A stretch of 64,000 bases of DNA from an uncultured Gammaproteobacteria bacterium (lineage in GTDB: Bacteria; Pseudomonadota; Gammaproteobacteria; Pseudomonadales; Pseudohongiellaceae). How positions within the stretch are numbered: the first letter of the stretch is position 1; each line of letters begins with the position of its first letter. Below the pieces are notes generated by a model, which had not been told where the DNA came from, searched no databases, and saw only the letters and a list, made by a program, of their open reading frames with translations. Shown here in pieces: positions 19,721 through 28,774 of this stretch. The translations under genes and the position numbers were made by a program. The stretch lies in NCBI GenBank assembly GCA_913060975.1, contig CAJXVC010000003.1, positions 62,001 to 126,000 of the forward strand, given 5' to 3'.

Positions 19721-21565
19721 TTAGTCCTCGCCACCATTTTGGTTCACTTCCTGCCATGTATAGAAACCCATGAACATCTCTTCCCAGCTCTGCTCGCCCC
19801 AGGTGACTTCCTGAGCCGGATCAGGGTTATACGGGTTCTGGGCAGAGTTATCAAAAGCGCCATGAGCCACAATTTGAGTGCCGGCGGGCACACGCAGTGG
19901 TTCGGCTAATTCATGCGCCAGCTGCCAGTTAAACGAATAGGCAGGTACGGACAAGAGCAATTCTTCGCTGCCATCAGGGTAGCGTGCAGTAAAGGCCATG
20001 CGCTTGCCGCGGAAATGCATGTGTGGCATCAGGCTATGAATTTCTGCTTCGTTAGGCACGTTGGTGACCAGCTCCATTTCATGATCCTTGGCTTGTGGCG
20101 GGATCTGAATTGTGAAGGCATTACCAACGCCGCCACCCATACGTTCTGCAGGCTCTTCGCCTTCTGGGTAGAAGTAGATGCCGATCTCTGTAGCATCTGT
20201 CGTTTCCTTGCCGGAGGTGGTGTAGTGCATTTGCAGACTCAGGCTGGAGCCGGCACGCAGCAGTCCGCCAACGCCTTCTGGATTCCAGCTTACACTGTTA
20301 CCCGGCGCATAGCCGGCAATGGAAGCCTGGTTGGGATCGCCGCCACCGAGAATGAAGCCGATATCGATGTCGGGGTTTTCACGGAAGATACGGTCCATGT
20401 CCGGCTGCCCGCCAGCAGCGATGGCTGCGAACATCTGGCCGCGAATGGCTTGCGCGCGTTCAGGAGGCAGTTTGCCGATGGCTTCCATGAAGGCCTGTTG
20501 CGGATCCATGGCACCTTCTGGCGGAACAACAGTTGTGATGATGTGGTGCAAGACTTCGGCCTTGTCAGGAGCGACTTCACTGCCGCGTACCCAACGATCT
20601 TCGGTCAGGCCCAGATCAAGCGGAATGTCCATGTAGTCGACCACGCCTGTGGCTGGAATATTTTGCGGTGGCACCTTCACAATCAGGTCAGGCTCACCCA
20701 TTTTCCACTTGGTGTCCGGCCATACCAGTGCAGTCAGCGGGTCATCATCGCCTTCCACATTGGCGCCAGCGTCAACCCAGCGAATCAACTTCTGGATTTC
20801 GGCATCGCTCAGGTTCATTTCATTGGCCATCTTGTAACCGACCTTGTTGTCGATTTGGCCTGGTGGCATGCGCTTGGTCATAACCACTTCGCGAATCATT
20901 GGCGACCAGCCCCGAACGGCTAGCTTGTTGTCCATGGCAAAAGGGGCAATACCGCCTTCACGGTGACATTCAGCGCAATTCTCAGCGATGATCGGGGCAA
21001 TATCGTCGGCATACGACAGTGTGTGACCGTCCACACCCTGGCTGTAGTCAATAGCCATACCGTTAGCAGCGACTGTCGTCAGCGCAGGGCTATTGCCAGC
21101 AATAGCTTCGGTCAAAGCCTGTTCCAGTCCGGACTGGATCGGGCCGCGATAGAGAATTTCGAAAGTTTTGGGGCTGTATACGACAGCCTGATCCATATGC
21201 GTCAAACCCAGTGCTTCAGCGACAACCTGGGCATCATCCATCAGCACTGGCAAGTCACTGCCAGCGATGTCAGCGGCAACGGCTGCGCGATCGATTTGCA
21301 AGCCAGGGTTAAGCAGGAAAAATTGCACACCCTGGTCGGCGTATTGGTCTTGCAGAGTCTTTAGAGCGGCCAATGCTTGCTGGTCCGTCTGGCCAACAGC
21401 TTGCGGTAGAATAACCACAGCAGAGTGATCATCATACCAGGCCATATGATGTTGTGCGCCGGCATGATCGATCAGCGCAAAATCACCCACGCGTTCGCCA
21501 GCGATCAGGCTGGTGCCACTGAGTGTTAAAAGCAGGGTTAAAGCGAGTTGCAGAGAATATTTCAC
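19721..21565 (-). CDS. secreted fusion: redoxin-like + cytochrome c + copper type II monooxygenase-like domains
   Basis: thioredoxin-like N-terminus, CAECH heme motif, LHHIITTV and MPHMHFRGKRM His clusters. Confidence 0.75.
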   Translation of the reverse strand: MKYSLQLALTLLLTLSGTSLIAGERVGDFALIDHAGAQHHMAWYDDHSAVVILPQAVGQTDQQALAALKTLQDQYADQGVQFFLLNPGLQIDRAAVAADIAGSDLPVLMDDAQVVAEALGLTHMDQAVVYSPKTFEILYRGPIQSGLEQALTEAIAGNSPALTTVAANGMAIDYSQGVDGHTLSYADDIAPIIAENCAECHREGGIAPFAMDNKLAVRGWSPMIREVVMTKRMPPGQIDNKVGYKMANEMNLSDAEIQKLIRWVDAGANVEGDDDPLTALVWPDTKWKMGEPDLIVKVPPQNIPATGVVDYMDIPLDLGLTEDRWVRGSEVAPDKAEVLHHIITTVVPPEGAMDPQQAFMEAIGKLPPERAQAIRGQMFAAIAAGGQPDMDRIFRENPDIDIGFILGGGDPNQASIAGYAPGNSVSWNPEGVGGLLRAGSSLSLQMHYTTSGKETTDATEIGIYFYPEGEEPAERMGGGVGNAFTIQIPPQAKDHEMELVTNVPNEAEIHSLMPHMHFRGKRMAFTARYPDGSEELLLSVPAYSFNWQLAHELAEPLRVPAGTQIVAHGAFDNSAQNPYNPDPAQEVTWGEQSWEEMFMGFYTWQEVNQNGGED

Positions 21566-21950
21566 GAAGAACTCCCTCGGTTTGTTCTGGTTGCTAGCTA
21601 AGGAATTTGATCTTACTTGGCTTGCCAGTCTACGCCGATAGCAAGAGAATTCAGCTGATTTTCTGAATTTTTGTTACCAACCTACCCATCATGATTAGAG
21701 GGCCCAAACCACGGGGTCTGTAGCAATTTGTTACAAATTACTTGATTGCCGGGATCCTCGCTGGCGTCGTTGAAGCTAGTTACTAGAAATTACAAAGCCA
21801 ATCTGAGTCCGATGCAAGTATACGTTTCCTGGTGATTTAGCCGCACGCGGGGCTAACTCTCCGGGCTCAGCTACTCCATAATGACATGCATGGAACCACC
21901 CCCGACATCGGGGCCTGATAATGGGATGTTTGCGCAAGCAAGGGGAAGGA

Positions 21951-23723
21951 ATGTACACAGAAAGTCTGCTGGTTAATGCGCTGTACTATTTGACGGCAGC
22001 GGTCATCGCCGTGCCACTGTTCAAAGCCATCGGTCTGGGTTCAATTCTGGGCTATTTGTTCGCCGGTGTCGTGCTTGGACCCAGTGCACTGGGCCTGGTC
22101 CACGATCCTGAAGAGGTGCTGCACTTTGCTGAATACGGGGTGATTTTCCTTCTATTTGTTATTGGGCTGGAACTGGCACCGAACAAACTATGGACCATGC
22201 GCGGCCAGATTTCCGTCACTGGTGGCAGCCAGCTTTTACTTTCAGCCCTTGTCATTGGTGCTGTCTTTCTTCTGCTGACCGAAGGCGCCTCGCAAGCCAC
22301 GGTGCTAGGCTTGACTCTGGCGCTGTCGTCAACTGCTTTTGCCATCCAGCTAATGAGTGAAGAACATATTTTGGCCTCACCATTGGGCCGGCAAGGGTTT
22401 TCTATCCTGTTGCTACAGGATCTGGCCGTTATTCCGATCTTGATTCTGGTTGGTCTGCTGGCGCAGGGGGGAGTCGCAACTGGCCCGCCTTGGTACTACG
22501 GTATACTGGCGGTGCTTGCAGTTATGCTCTTTGGACGCTTTGGGCTGAATCAAGTGTTGGCCATTGTCGCCAATACCCAAAACCGAGAAGTGATGACAGC
22601 AGCCAGCCTGCTCATCGTCATCGGTGTTGCCGTACTTATGAACGCGGTTGGCCTGTCCATGGGATTAGGGGCTTTTCTGGCTGGCATCATGCTGGCCAAT
22701 TCAGACTATCGTCATCAGTTGGAATCGGATATCGAGCCGTTCAAGGGCATCTTGCTCGGCTTGTTCTTTATCGCAGTGGGGATGTCGATCAATCTAAGTC
22801 TGTTGCTCGATCATCCCCTGGCCATGATTGCCGCTGCCATCGCTCTGGTGGCGAGCAAGACATTAATAATCGTGCTGATCTTGCGCCTGCAAAAGGTAAG
22901 TTTCAGAGAAGGCTTTCAGCTGGGTTTGATGTTGTCACAAGGCGGTGAATTTGCCTTTGTTGTGCTGTCGCAGGCAACGCAGACTGGTTTGTTAGGCACC
23001 GAGATCGCTGAGCAGGTGACGTTGGTGGTAGGCCTGAGTATGGCGTTAACGTCGCCATTGGTGGCGATACAACGCAAATATTGGCACTGCCGCAGCGAAA
23101 AGCAGCCTGATCAGGATGCCCATTGGGATGACCATGAACCGGAAGTGATGATTGCCGGCTTTGGACGTTTCGGTCAGGTGATCGGGCGTATGTTGGCGGC
23201 GCGACACATTCCTTTTACGGCAATGGACAAAAACCCGACTCATGTGGAGTTCGTCAGGCAGTTCGGTAACCGATTATATTTTGGAGACATGAGTCGTCTT
23301 GATCTATTGCAATCTGCTGGCGTGAAACATGCAAAGATTCTGGTGGTGGCAGTGGATGAGATGGAGCAGTCGTTGGCAATCATCGATCTGGCCCGAGAGC
23401 AGAATCCCGATATTCATATTGTCGCGCGTGCGATTAATCGTTTTCATGCCTATGAGTTACACAAGCGCGAAATCAAGTCCGTCATTCGCGATACGTTTGC
23501 CAGTTCACTGGAGGCGGCGACAGAAACACTGGAGATTCTGGGCTACCCGGAAGGTCAGGCGCTGGAGATCGCTGATATGTTTCGCAAACATGACGAGGCA
23601 CTACTGCAGCGATCGGTGGCGCACATGGACAATATGGACGAACTACTGGCAATCGCGGCAGAAGGGCGCAAAGAGTTGGAGCAACTCTTTGCCGAGGACA
23701 GTAAACGGCCTATTTCCCAGTGA
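21951..23723 (+). CDS. CPA2 (Kef-type) cation/proton antiporter with Rossmann nucleotide-binding (TrkA-N) domain
   Basis: Na/H exchanger TM domain plus VMIAGFGRFGQVIGRML; GGGGAAGGA SD-like sequence before ATG at 21951. Confidence 0.85.
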   Translation: MYTESLLVNALYYLTAAVIAVPLFKAIGLGSILGYLFAGVVLGPSALGLVHDPEEVLHFAEYGVIFLLFVIGLELAPNKLWTMRGQISVTGGSQLLLSALVIGAVFLLLTEGASQATVLGLTLALSSTAFAIQLMSEEHILASPLGRQGFSILLLQDLAVIPILILVGLLAQGGVATGPPWYYGILAVLAVMLFGRFGLNQVLAIVANTQNREVMTAASLLIVIGVAVLMNAVGLSMGLGAFLAGIMLANSDYRHQLESDIEPFKGILLGLFFIAVGMSINLSLLLDHPLAMIAAAIALVASKTLIIVLILRLQKVSFREGFQLGLMLSQGGEFAFVVLSQATQTGLLGTEIAEQVTLVVGLSMALTSPLVAIQRKYWHCRSEKQPDQDAHWDDHEPEVMIAGFGRFGQVIGRMLAARHIPFTAMDKNPTHVEFVRQFGNRLYFGDMSRLDLLQSAGVKHAKILVVAVDEMEQSLAIIDLAREQNPDIHIVARAINRFHAYELHKREIKSVIRDTFASSLEAATETLEILGYPEGQALEIADMFRKHDEALLQRSVAHMDNMDELLAIAAEGRKELEQLFAEDSKRPISQ

Positions 23724-23739
23724 GCACTGATATTCCGGG

Positions 23740-24273
23740 CTAATTGCGTAGCCAGGTAACTGCATCATCCAGTTCACGAGTCAGTTTGAATAGTGCGGCG
23801 ACCTTGTCGGCGACCAGCAACAGAAACTGTCGAACTGAGCCGTAGGCAAGGTCATTGCTAACCAGAATGGCAATGCGACTGCAGCCAATTTTCGCATTGT
23901 TGTCGATGTAGGTATCGCACAACGACATCATGGCGTTCAGGTCGTTGCGACCAAAATCCGCCAGACGAAAATCCAAAAGGACCCCCAATCCATTCTGCCA
24001 GAGCGGCTGGGACAGTATGTCCTGAATCAGGTTGCGATGGCAGCCTACGTTGAAATTACCCGATGCAACCGCGTAAATAAAATTATTGCTGCTGGATAGA
24101 GTGTCCGAGTTGCCATTCGAAGAATTTTCTGAAGAATCTGCGGGATCGGATCGTGAAACTGCCTGATGAATGGCGGTAATACTGTATTGTGTGCTGTGTT
24201 GAAAGCGGAGTCTGGAGTTGGATTGCGGGTGTGAAACTGCGGAAAACTGTCCGTAACTGATCGACCATTCCAT
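23740..24273 (-). CDS. STAS/SpoIIAA-like domain protein
   Basis: C-terminal half LLDFRLADF...RIAILVSNDLAYGSVRQF...DDAVTWL pattern; start uncertain. Confidence 0.5.
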   Translation of the reverse strand: MEWSISYGQFSAVSHPQSNSRLRFQHSTQYSITAIHQAVSRSDPADSSENSSNGNSDTLSSSNNFIYAVASGNFNVGCHRNLIQDILSQPLWQNGLGVLLDFRLADFGRNDLNAMMSLCDTYIDNNAKIGCSRIAILVSNDLAYGSVRQFLLLVADKVAALFKLTRELDDAVTWLRN

Positions 24274-24564
24274 AAAGCTTAAATTGGGCTTGTGCGGTGA
24301 AGGGCGCAGTATACGAGCCGATTTCGGAATTGCAACCTAGAAAGGGAATCAGCAACGAATTAGGTATGAACTTTTGCGGGAAAGCTCCCTAATCTCAGTA
24401 AAATTACGTAGACTTGCAATCTCTTGCGGTCAGAATCATTATTCTTCACACTCGGAATTATCCGGCTTAGGTTGGCGGCTGACTGCTGAAGCGCGCTAAC
24501 CACCTGACCCACAGGCATAAGCAATTACTCATCATCCACAATAATAACGAATCGAGCTCTGGCC

Positions 24565-26196
24565 ATGATCCTATCTGTTGTTGCTTCCTTAATTCACAGA
24601 TCTTGCCAGTCTGGCGCTGTTTTGGCTCACCGCGCTGGCGCAGTCTTCGCGGTACTGACACTGTTTACCGTTAGCGCACCTGTAGTCTGGGCTCAGGCTG
24701 AAGGGCCATGGTTTGGTATCACTCTGCCACCCCCGTTGATTCCGGGCGAAGCGCCTGTCGCCATTGGTGTCCGTGGCCCGGCGCCAGCAGTGGTGCCTGC
24801 CGGCGAAGAAGGGTTCAGCAATCTGGAAGGCGAACGTCTGGCGCAGGATCTCAATGCCATCGTGGCGGTTTCGCACGCTAGCCGTGCCAGTCAGGAATTG
24901 GGCGGCAATCAAATGTGGGGCCGCGTGGCTGGATTTCCTAGTGGCGAGGACATTACCAGCTGGTCGGCCGAGCAATTTCGCGCTGCAGGCATCAGCGATG
25001 TGCGAGTACAGCAGTTTTCACAAGATGCTGATGCAGTGCAGTGGTTACCCACTTCCTGGCAAGTGACTTTACTGGGGGATGCTGCCTTTGGAGCAGGTAG
25101 TGGTGATGTCGTGCTGGAGACGGCAATGGCGCTGGCACCTTCGGAAATTCCCGGTGGTGGACTCACAGCACCTATTATTTACGTCGGACGTGCCACAGCC
25201 GCCGAAATCATGCATATGGATGTGGCCGGCAAAATAGCGATTCAACATGTCACTCCTCAAGCACATCTGGTCTTTGAGCGGACACCGTCAGTGCCACGTG
25301 CCCAGGAGCTCATGGCGCGTGGTGCCGTGGCAGTGGTAACGATGGTTGACCAGCCTGGCAATGCCATGGTGCGCGACTTCAGCAATTGTGGTGGACCCTG
25401 TTTTAATCTGGGCGGTCAGGACAGTAATTTCCTGTCCGCAGTGATGGACGCAGCTGCCCTCGATGGATCATTCGACCAGTTACGGATGCGGCTGGAAGTT
25501 GCATCAGCAGAACATACCGGCTTGCGGGCGAGTAATGCGATCGCAGTGATTCCCGGCAGCAGTGACGAAACTATTGTTCTCAATGCCCATACGGATGCCT
25601 GGTTTGATGGCGCCGGTGATAATGGCGATGGACTGGCAGTGCTAATGGGGCTGGCGCGGCATTTCATGCAGCCCGGGCAACAATTGAATCGAACGCTGGT
25701 GTTGGTAGCCAGTGCCGGGCATCATACGCGTGGCCTGAATGGTCCACGCAATGCGGTGCGCATGAACCCCGACTTGTTCGATGAGGCATTGCTGATTTTC
25801 AATCTCGAGCACGTGGCACAGCGCAATATTGCCCCGGCCCGCTTTCTGTTTGAGGACGGCTATCGCCAGTTCACGGCAGATGTCGGCGAAGCGCCAATTG
25901 TCGTTGGCATCACCAATGAGTCGGCTGCCTTACAGAACTTGTTTACTGAAGGGGTGCAGCGTTACGGTACCAATTTCATGTCGACGGAATCCGATATGGC
26001 TAGCGGCGAGGGCGGCGGCTATCGTAGTGCCGGTGTGCCCATAGTCACAACCATGCAGGCGCCACCGCTGTACCATACCAGTGGCGAGGTTGAGGAAGTG
26101 ATCTCGATCCCGGGCATGGAACGTATGGCAAGATTCATGGCGTTTTTCGTCAAGCAAGTCGATCAATTAGACATTCAGCAGATAGGCGGTCGATAA
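24565..26196 (+). CDS. M28 family peptidase
   Basis: NAHTDAWFDGAGDNGDGLAVLMGLARHF zinc site region; signal peptide. Confidence 0.85.
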   Translation: MILSVVASLIHRSCQSGAVLAHRAGAVFAVLTLFTVSAPVVWAQAEGPWFGITLPPPLIPGEAPVAIGVRGPAPAVVPAGEEGFSNLEGERLAQDLNAIVAVSHASRASQELGGNQMWGRVAGFPSGEDITSWSAEQFRAAGISDVRVQQFSQDADAVQWLPTSWQVTLLGDAAFGAGSGDVVLETAMALAPSEIPGGGLTAPIIYVGRATAAEIMHMDVAGKIAIQHVTPQAHLVFERTPSVPRAQELMARGAVAVVTMVDQPGNAMVRDFSNCGGPCFNLGGQDSNFLSAVMDAAALDGSFDQLRMRLEVASAEHTGLRASNAIAVIPGSSDETIVLNAHTDAWFDGAGDNGDGLAVLMGLARHFMQPGQQLNRTLVLVASAGHHTRGLNGPRNAVRMNPDLFDEALLIFNLEHVAQRNIAPARFLFEDGYRQFTADVGEAPIVVGITNESAALQNLFTEGVQRYGTNFMSTESDMASGEGGGYRSAGVPIVTTMQAPPLYHTSGEVEEVISIPGMERMARFMAFFVKQVDQLDIQQIGGR

Positions 26197-26248
26197 ATTG
26201 CCGCGCTCTGCATTCAGTCAGTAGCTATTAGCCAGGACTTATAATCGT

Positions 26249-27319
26249 ATGACCAAGGCAGTGTTGTTGCTCAATTTGGGCACTCCTTCATCACCCACAC
26301 CTCATGGATTAAGAGAATTTTACAAATACTTTTTTTCTGATCCATTTGTATTTGATTTCAATCCGATTGGTCGCTGGTTACTACGTAATCTCATCATTTT
26401 GCCGTTTCGTGCCCCCCGAATCGCTAAAGATTACGAGCAAATCTGGATGGCGGAGGGCTCGCCGCTGAAGGTTTACGCAGATCGTATGCAAGTCAGCGTG
26501 CAGGCTGCCTTTGACGAATCCGGTGAGGACGTGCTTGTAGCTACTGGCATGGCTTACAGTCAGCCGTTTATTCATGACGTCATGGCGGATCTGGAAGCCC
26601 AAGGCATCCGCGATATTCTGTTGCTACCGATGTTCCCTCAGTATTCCACGGCTACCACTGCGTCTATATTTCACGGTGTTAAAGAAGCCGCGGCGCTCTG
26701 GAGCGAAGCGCCAAATCTGCATTTCGTAAACGATTTGTATCAAGAGCCAGCATTTATACGCGCCTGGAGTATTCTCATTACCAGTGATCTGGAAAATGAT
26801 GATATTGATCACGTGATCTTCAGTTACCACGGTGTGCCGGAGAGTACGATCAAGAAAGCAGACGACGCTGGCGTATGTGAATTTGGCGAATGCTGTAAAA
26901 AAATTACCGACGCCAATCGGCTTTGCTACCGTGCGCAATGTGTACAAACTACCGAAAGCATTGTGCGCGCGCTGGGCTGGAAACCGGATCGCTATTCCAT
27001 GGCTTTCCAGTCCCGCTTTGGCTCCCAGCCGTGGACCCAACCCTACCTGGACGACCATTTAAAAGAACTGGTCAACAAAGGCATTAAGCGCGTAGCTGTG
27101 GTAACACCGTCATTCGTTTCCGATTGTCTGGAGACTATTTTCGAGATTGGTATCGAATATCGTGAAGAGTTTACGGCTGCCGGTGGTGAAAATTTTGCTC
27201 TGGTGCCGAATTTGAATGATGATCCGGCGTGGTTCGCTGCTGTCTACGAGATAGCTAACAAGCATTTGCGAGCGATGCCCGATGTGGCAACACCTGCAGC
27301 ACTGGCGGACCGCGCCTGA
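26249..27319 (+). CDS. hemH: ferrochelatase
   Basis: AVLLLNLGTPSSPTPHGLREFYKYFFSDPFV; FSYHGVPES; VVTPSFVSDCLETIFEIGIEYR. Confidence 0.95.
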   Translation: MTKAVLLLNLGTPSSPTPHGLREFYKYFFSDPFVFDFNPIGRWLLRNLIILPFRAPRIAKDYEQIWMAEGSPLKVYADRMQVSVQAAFDESGEDVLVATGMAYSQPFIHDVMADLEAQGIRDILLLPMFPQYSTATTASIFHGVKEAAALWSEAPNLHFVNDLYQEPAFIRAWSILITSDLENDDIDHVIFSYHGVPESTIKKADDAGVCEFGECCKKITDANRLCYRAQCVQTTESIVRALGWKPDRYSMAFQSRFGSQPWTQPYLDDHLKELVNKGIKRVAVVTPSFVSDCLETIFEIGIEYREEFTAAGGENFALVPNLNDDPAWFAAVYEIANKHLRAMPDVATPAALADRA

Positions 27320-27343
27320 ATCTGTCTTAAACAGATGTGATTA

Positions 27344-27357
27344 ATGATCTGCATCAA
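27344..27357 (+). promoter_or_regulatory. FNR/Anr-like box (ATGAT-CTGC-ATCAA)
   Basis: 13/14 to TTGATNNNNATCAA counting N positions; centred 41.5 nt from a TSS extrapolated from the CATAAT -10 at 27380-27385. Confidence 0.55.
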
Positions 27358-27438
27358 TACCGGCTAGCCGGTAATTGCCCATAATACTCTCCATAGTTAA
27401 ACGACAGTTGGCCTATTGCCAACAAAAAGGAGAGCGAA

Positions 27439-27561
27439 ATGAGCACACAGCTAACCACAGGCCAACAGCAACGCGAAAGTCTACTTCCAGTGGCAATCAC
27501 CATTTTCGGCATGTACCTGATGATCATGTCTATCGGTTATTTCGTTGGCAATATGCTGTAG
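27439..27561 (+). CDS. 40-aa single-TM small protein (MSTQLTTGQQQRESLLPVAITIFGMYLMIMSIGYFVGNML)
   Basis: strong SD AAAAAGGAG, ATG start, one hydrophobic helix, followed by a terminator; below the length cutoff of the supplied ORF track. Confidence 0.65.
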   Translation: MSTQLTTGQQQRESLLPVAITIFGMYLMIMSIGYFVGNML

Positions 27562-27673
27562 CTACGCGTCTGTATGCGAGCAAACAAAAGTTGCTCGCGC
27601 TGGCGTTAACCGTGGCTCAGGAATAGCCTAATGCTGGGACAGCAGAATAAGCGTGCATAAAAAGCGTATATAA

Positions 27674-27709
27674 AAAAAGGGTTACATCATTTGATGTAAC
27701 CCTTTTTTA
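27674..27709. terminator. bidirectional Rho-independent terminator
   Basis: AAAAAGGGTTACATCA-TT-TGATGTAACCCTTTTTT between convergent units. Confidence 0.9.
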
Positions 27710-27776
27710 TTTGCATTGCTGCAACTTTCAATAACGAAGCGTATAGCTATATATGCCCGTTACGACTTGCGCATGA

Positions 27777-28766
27777 TCAAGCGGCAATTGCGCGCTTGAC
27801 CAGGTTTTTCAACAAAGGCACTTTGAAGCCGTTGTGGGCCAGAACTCGGGCTCCATCGGCAGCCATCGGTGCAACAGACTCAGCAGTCTGCGCATTCTTG
27901 GCTTGGCCTCGTACTGCATTTTCCACATTGGTCAGTCGGCGTGGCGTGGTTTGCACGGCGCCGGCGACGATACGGGAATCCTCAATGGTTCCACCGTTAA
28001 CGCGGAATACAGCGGCTACGTTCACAAGTGAGAAGTCCCAGACATTCCGGTCCGCTACTTTCTCCCAATAGTGAGTGGCGTTCGCCCAAGTGGCTGGAAT
28101 TCGGACCGCAGTCAGAATCTCGCCAGGTCGCAGGATAGTCGTGTGTTCGATATCCAGTGCTGGCCCAACAAAGTAGTCTTCAGCCGAGACAGTGCGAACA
28201 CCGTCAACGCTTTGGATCACCATTGTTGCATCCAGCGCAACCAGAGCTGGCGCCGTATCAGACGCACCGGCGGCAACGCAGCGGCTTTGTTCAAACAGCG
28301 CGTGCTCCCGGTTCATGCCTTGTGGCGTATCTGCATAACACAGGTTACCACCGGCACGATAGCAAGACAGGCCGCGACGGTAGTACCAGCAGCGCACGTC
28401 TTGTGAGACGTTGCCACCGAGGGTACCGATGTTACGGATCTGAGGGCTGGCAACTACGCCTGCCGCTTCGGACAGTACTGCATAACGTTGTTGAATCAGG
28501 CCGCTTTCAGCAACCTCGGTCAACGTTGTCAGCGCACCAATTTCGATACCGTCGGCCGTTTCGCGAATTCCGCGCAGGGCTTCGATACCACTTAAGTCGA
28601 TCAGGGCGTCGGCACTCTTGGCTCGGTCTTTCAACCAACCGTAAGTGTCTTGACCACCTCCTACCAACCATCCTCGATCAGCGAGGCGGTCAGCAATTTG
28701 GACGGCATCTTCAACCTGTACCGGCTGATAGAGCTCCATGTTTGGCATTACGTCATGTGCTGGCAT
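27777..28766 (-). CDS. FAD-binding subunit of xanthine/aldehyde dehydrogenase (PaoB/YagS-like)
   Basis: GGQDTYGWLKDR and NIGTLGGNVSQDVRCWYYRRGLSC motifs. Confidence 0.85.
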   Translation of the reverse strand: MPAHDVMPNMELYQPVQVEDAVQIADRLADRGWLVGGGQDTYGWLKDRAKSADALIDLSGIEALRGIRETADGIEIGALTTLTEVAESGLIQQRYAVLSEAAGVVASPQIRNIGTLGGNVSQDVRCWYYRRGLSCYRAGGNLCYADTPQGMNREHALFEQSRCVAAGASDTAPALVALDATMVIQSVDGVRTVSAEDYFVGPALDIEHTTILRPGEILTAVRIPATWANATHYWEKVADRNVWDFSLVNVAAVFRVNGGTIEDSRIVAGAVQTTPRRLTNVENAVRGQAKNAQTAESVAPMAADGARVLAHNGFKVPLLKNLVKRAIAA

Positions 28767-28774
28767 AAATCACC

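Noticed and set aside
19913-20923. 336-aa plus-strand ORF
   Set aside because: Antisense shadow of the well-supported redoxin/cytochrome/PHM-like gene; no plausible domain.
28157-28768. 203-aa plus-strand ORF
   Set aside because: Antisense to the FAD subunit gene; spurious composition.
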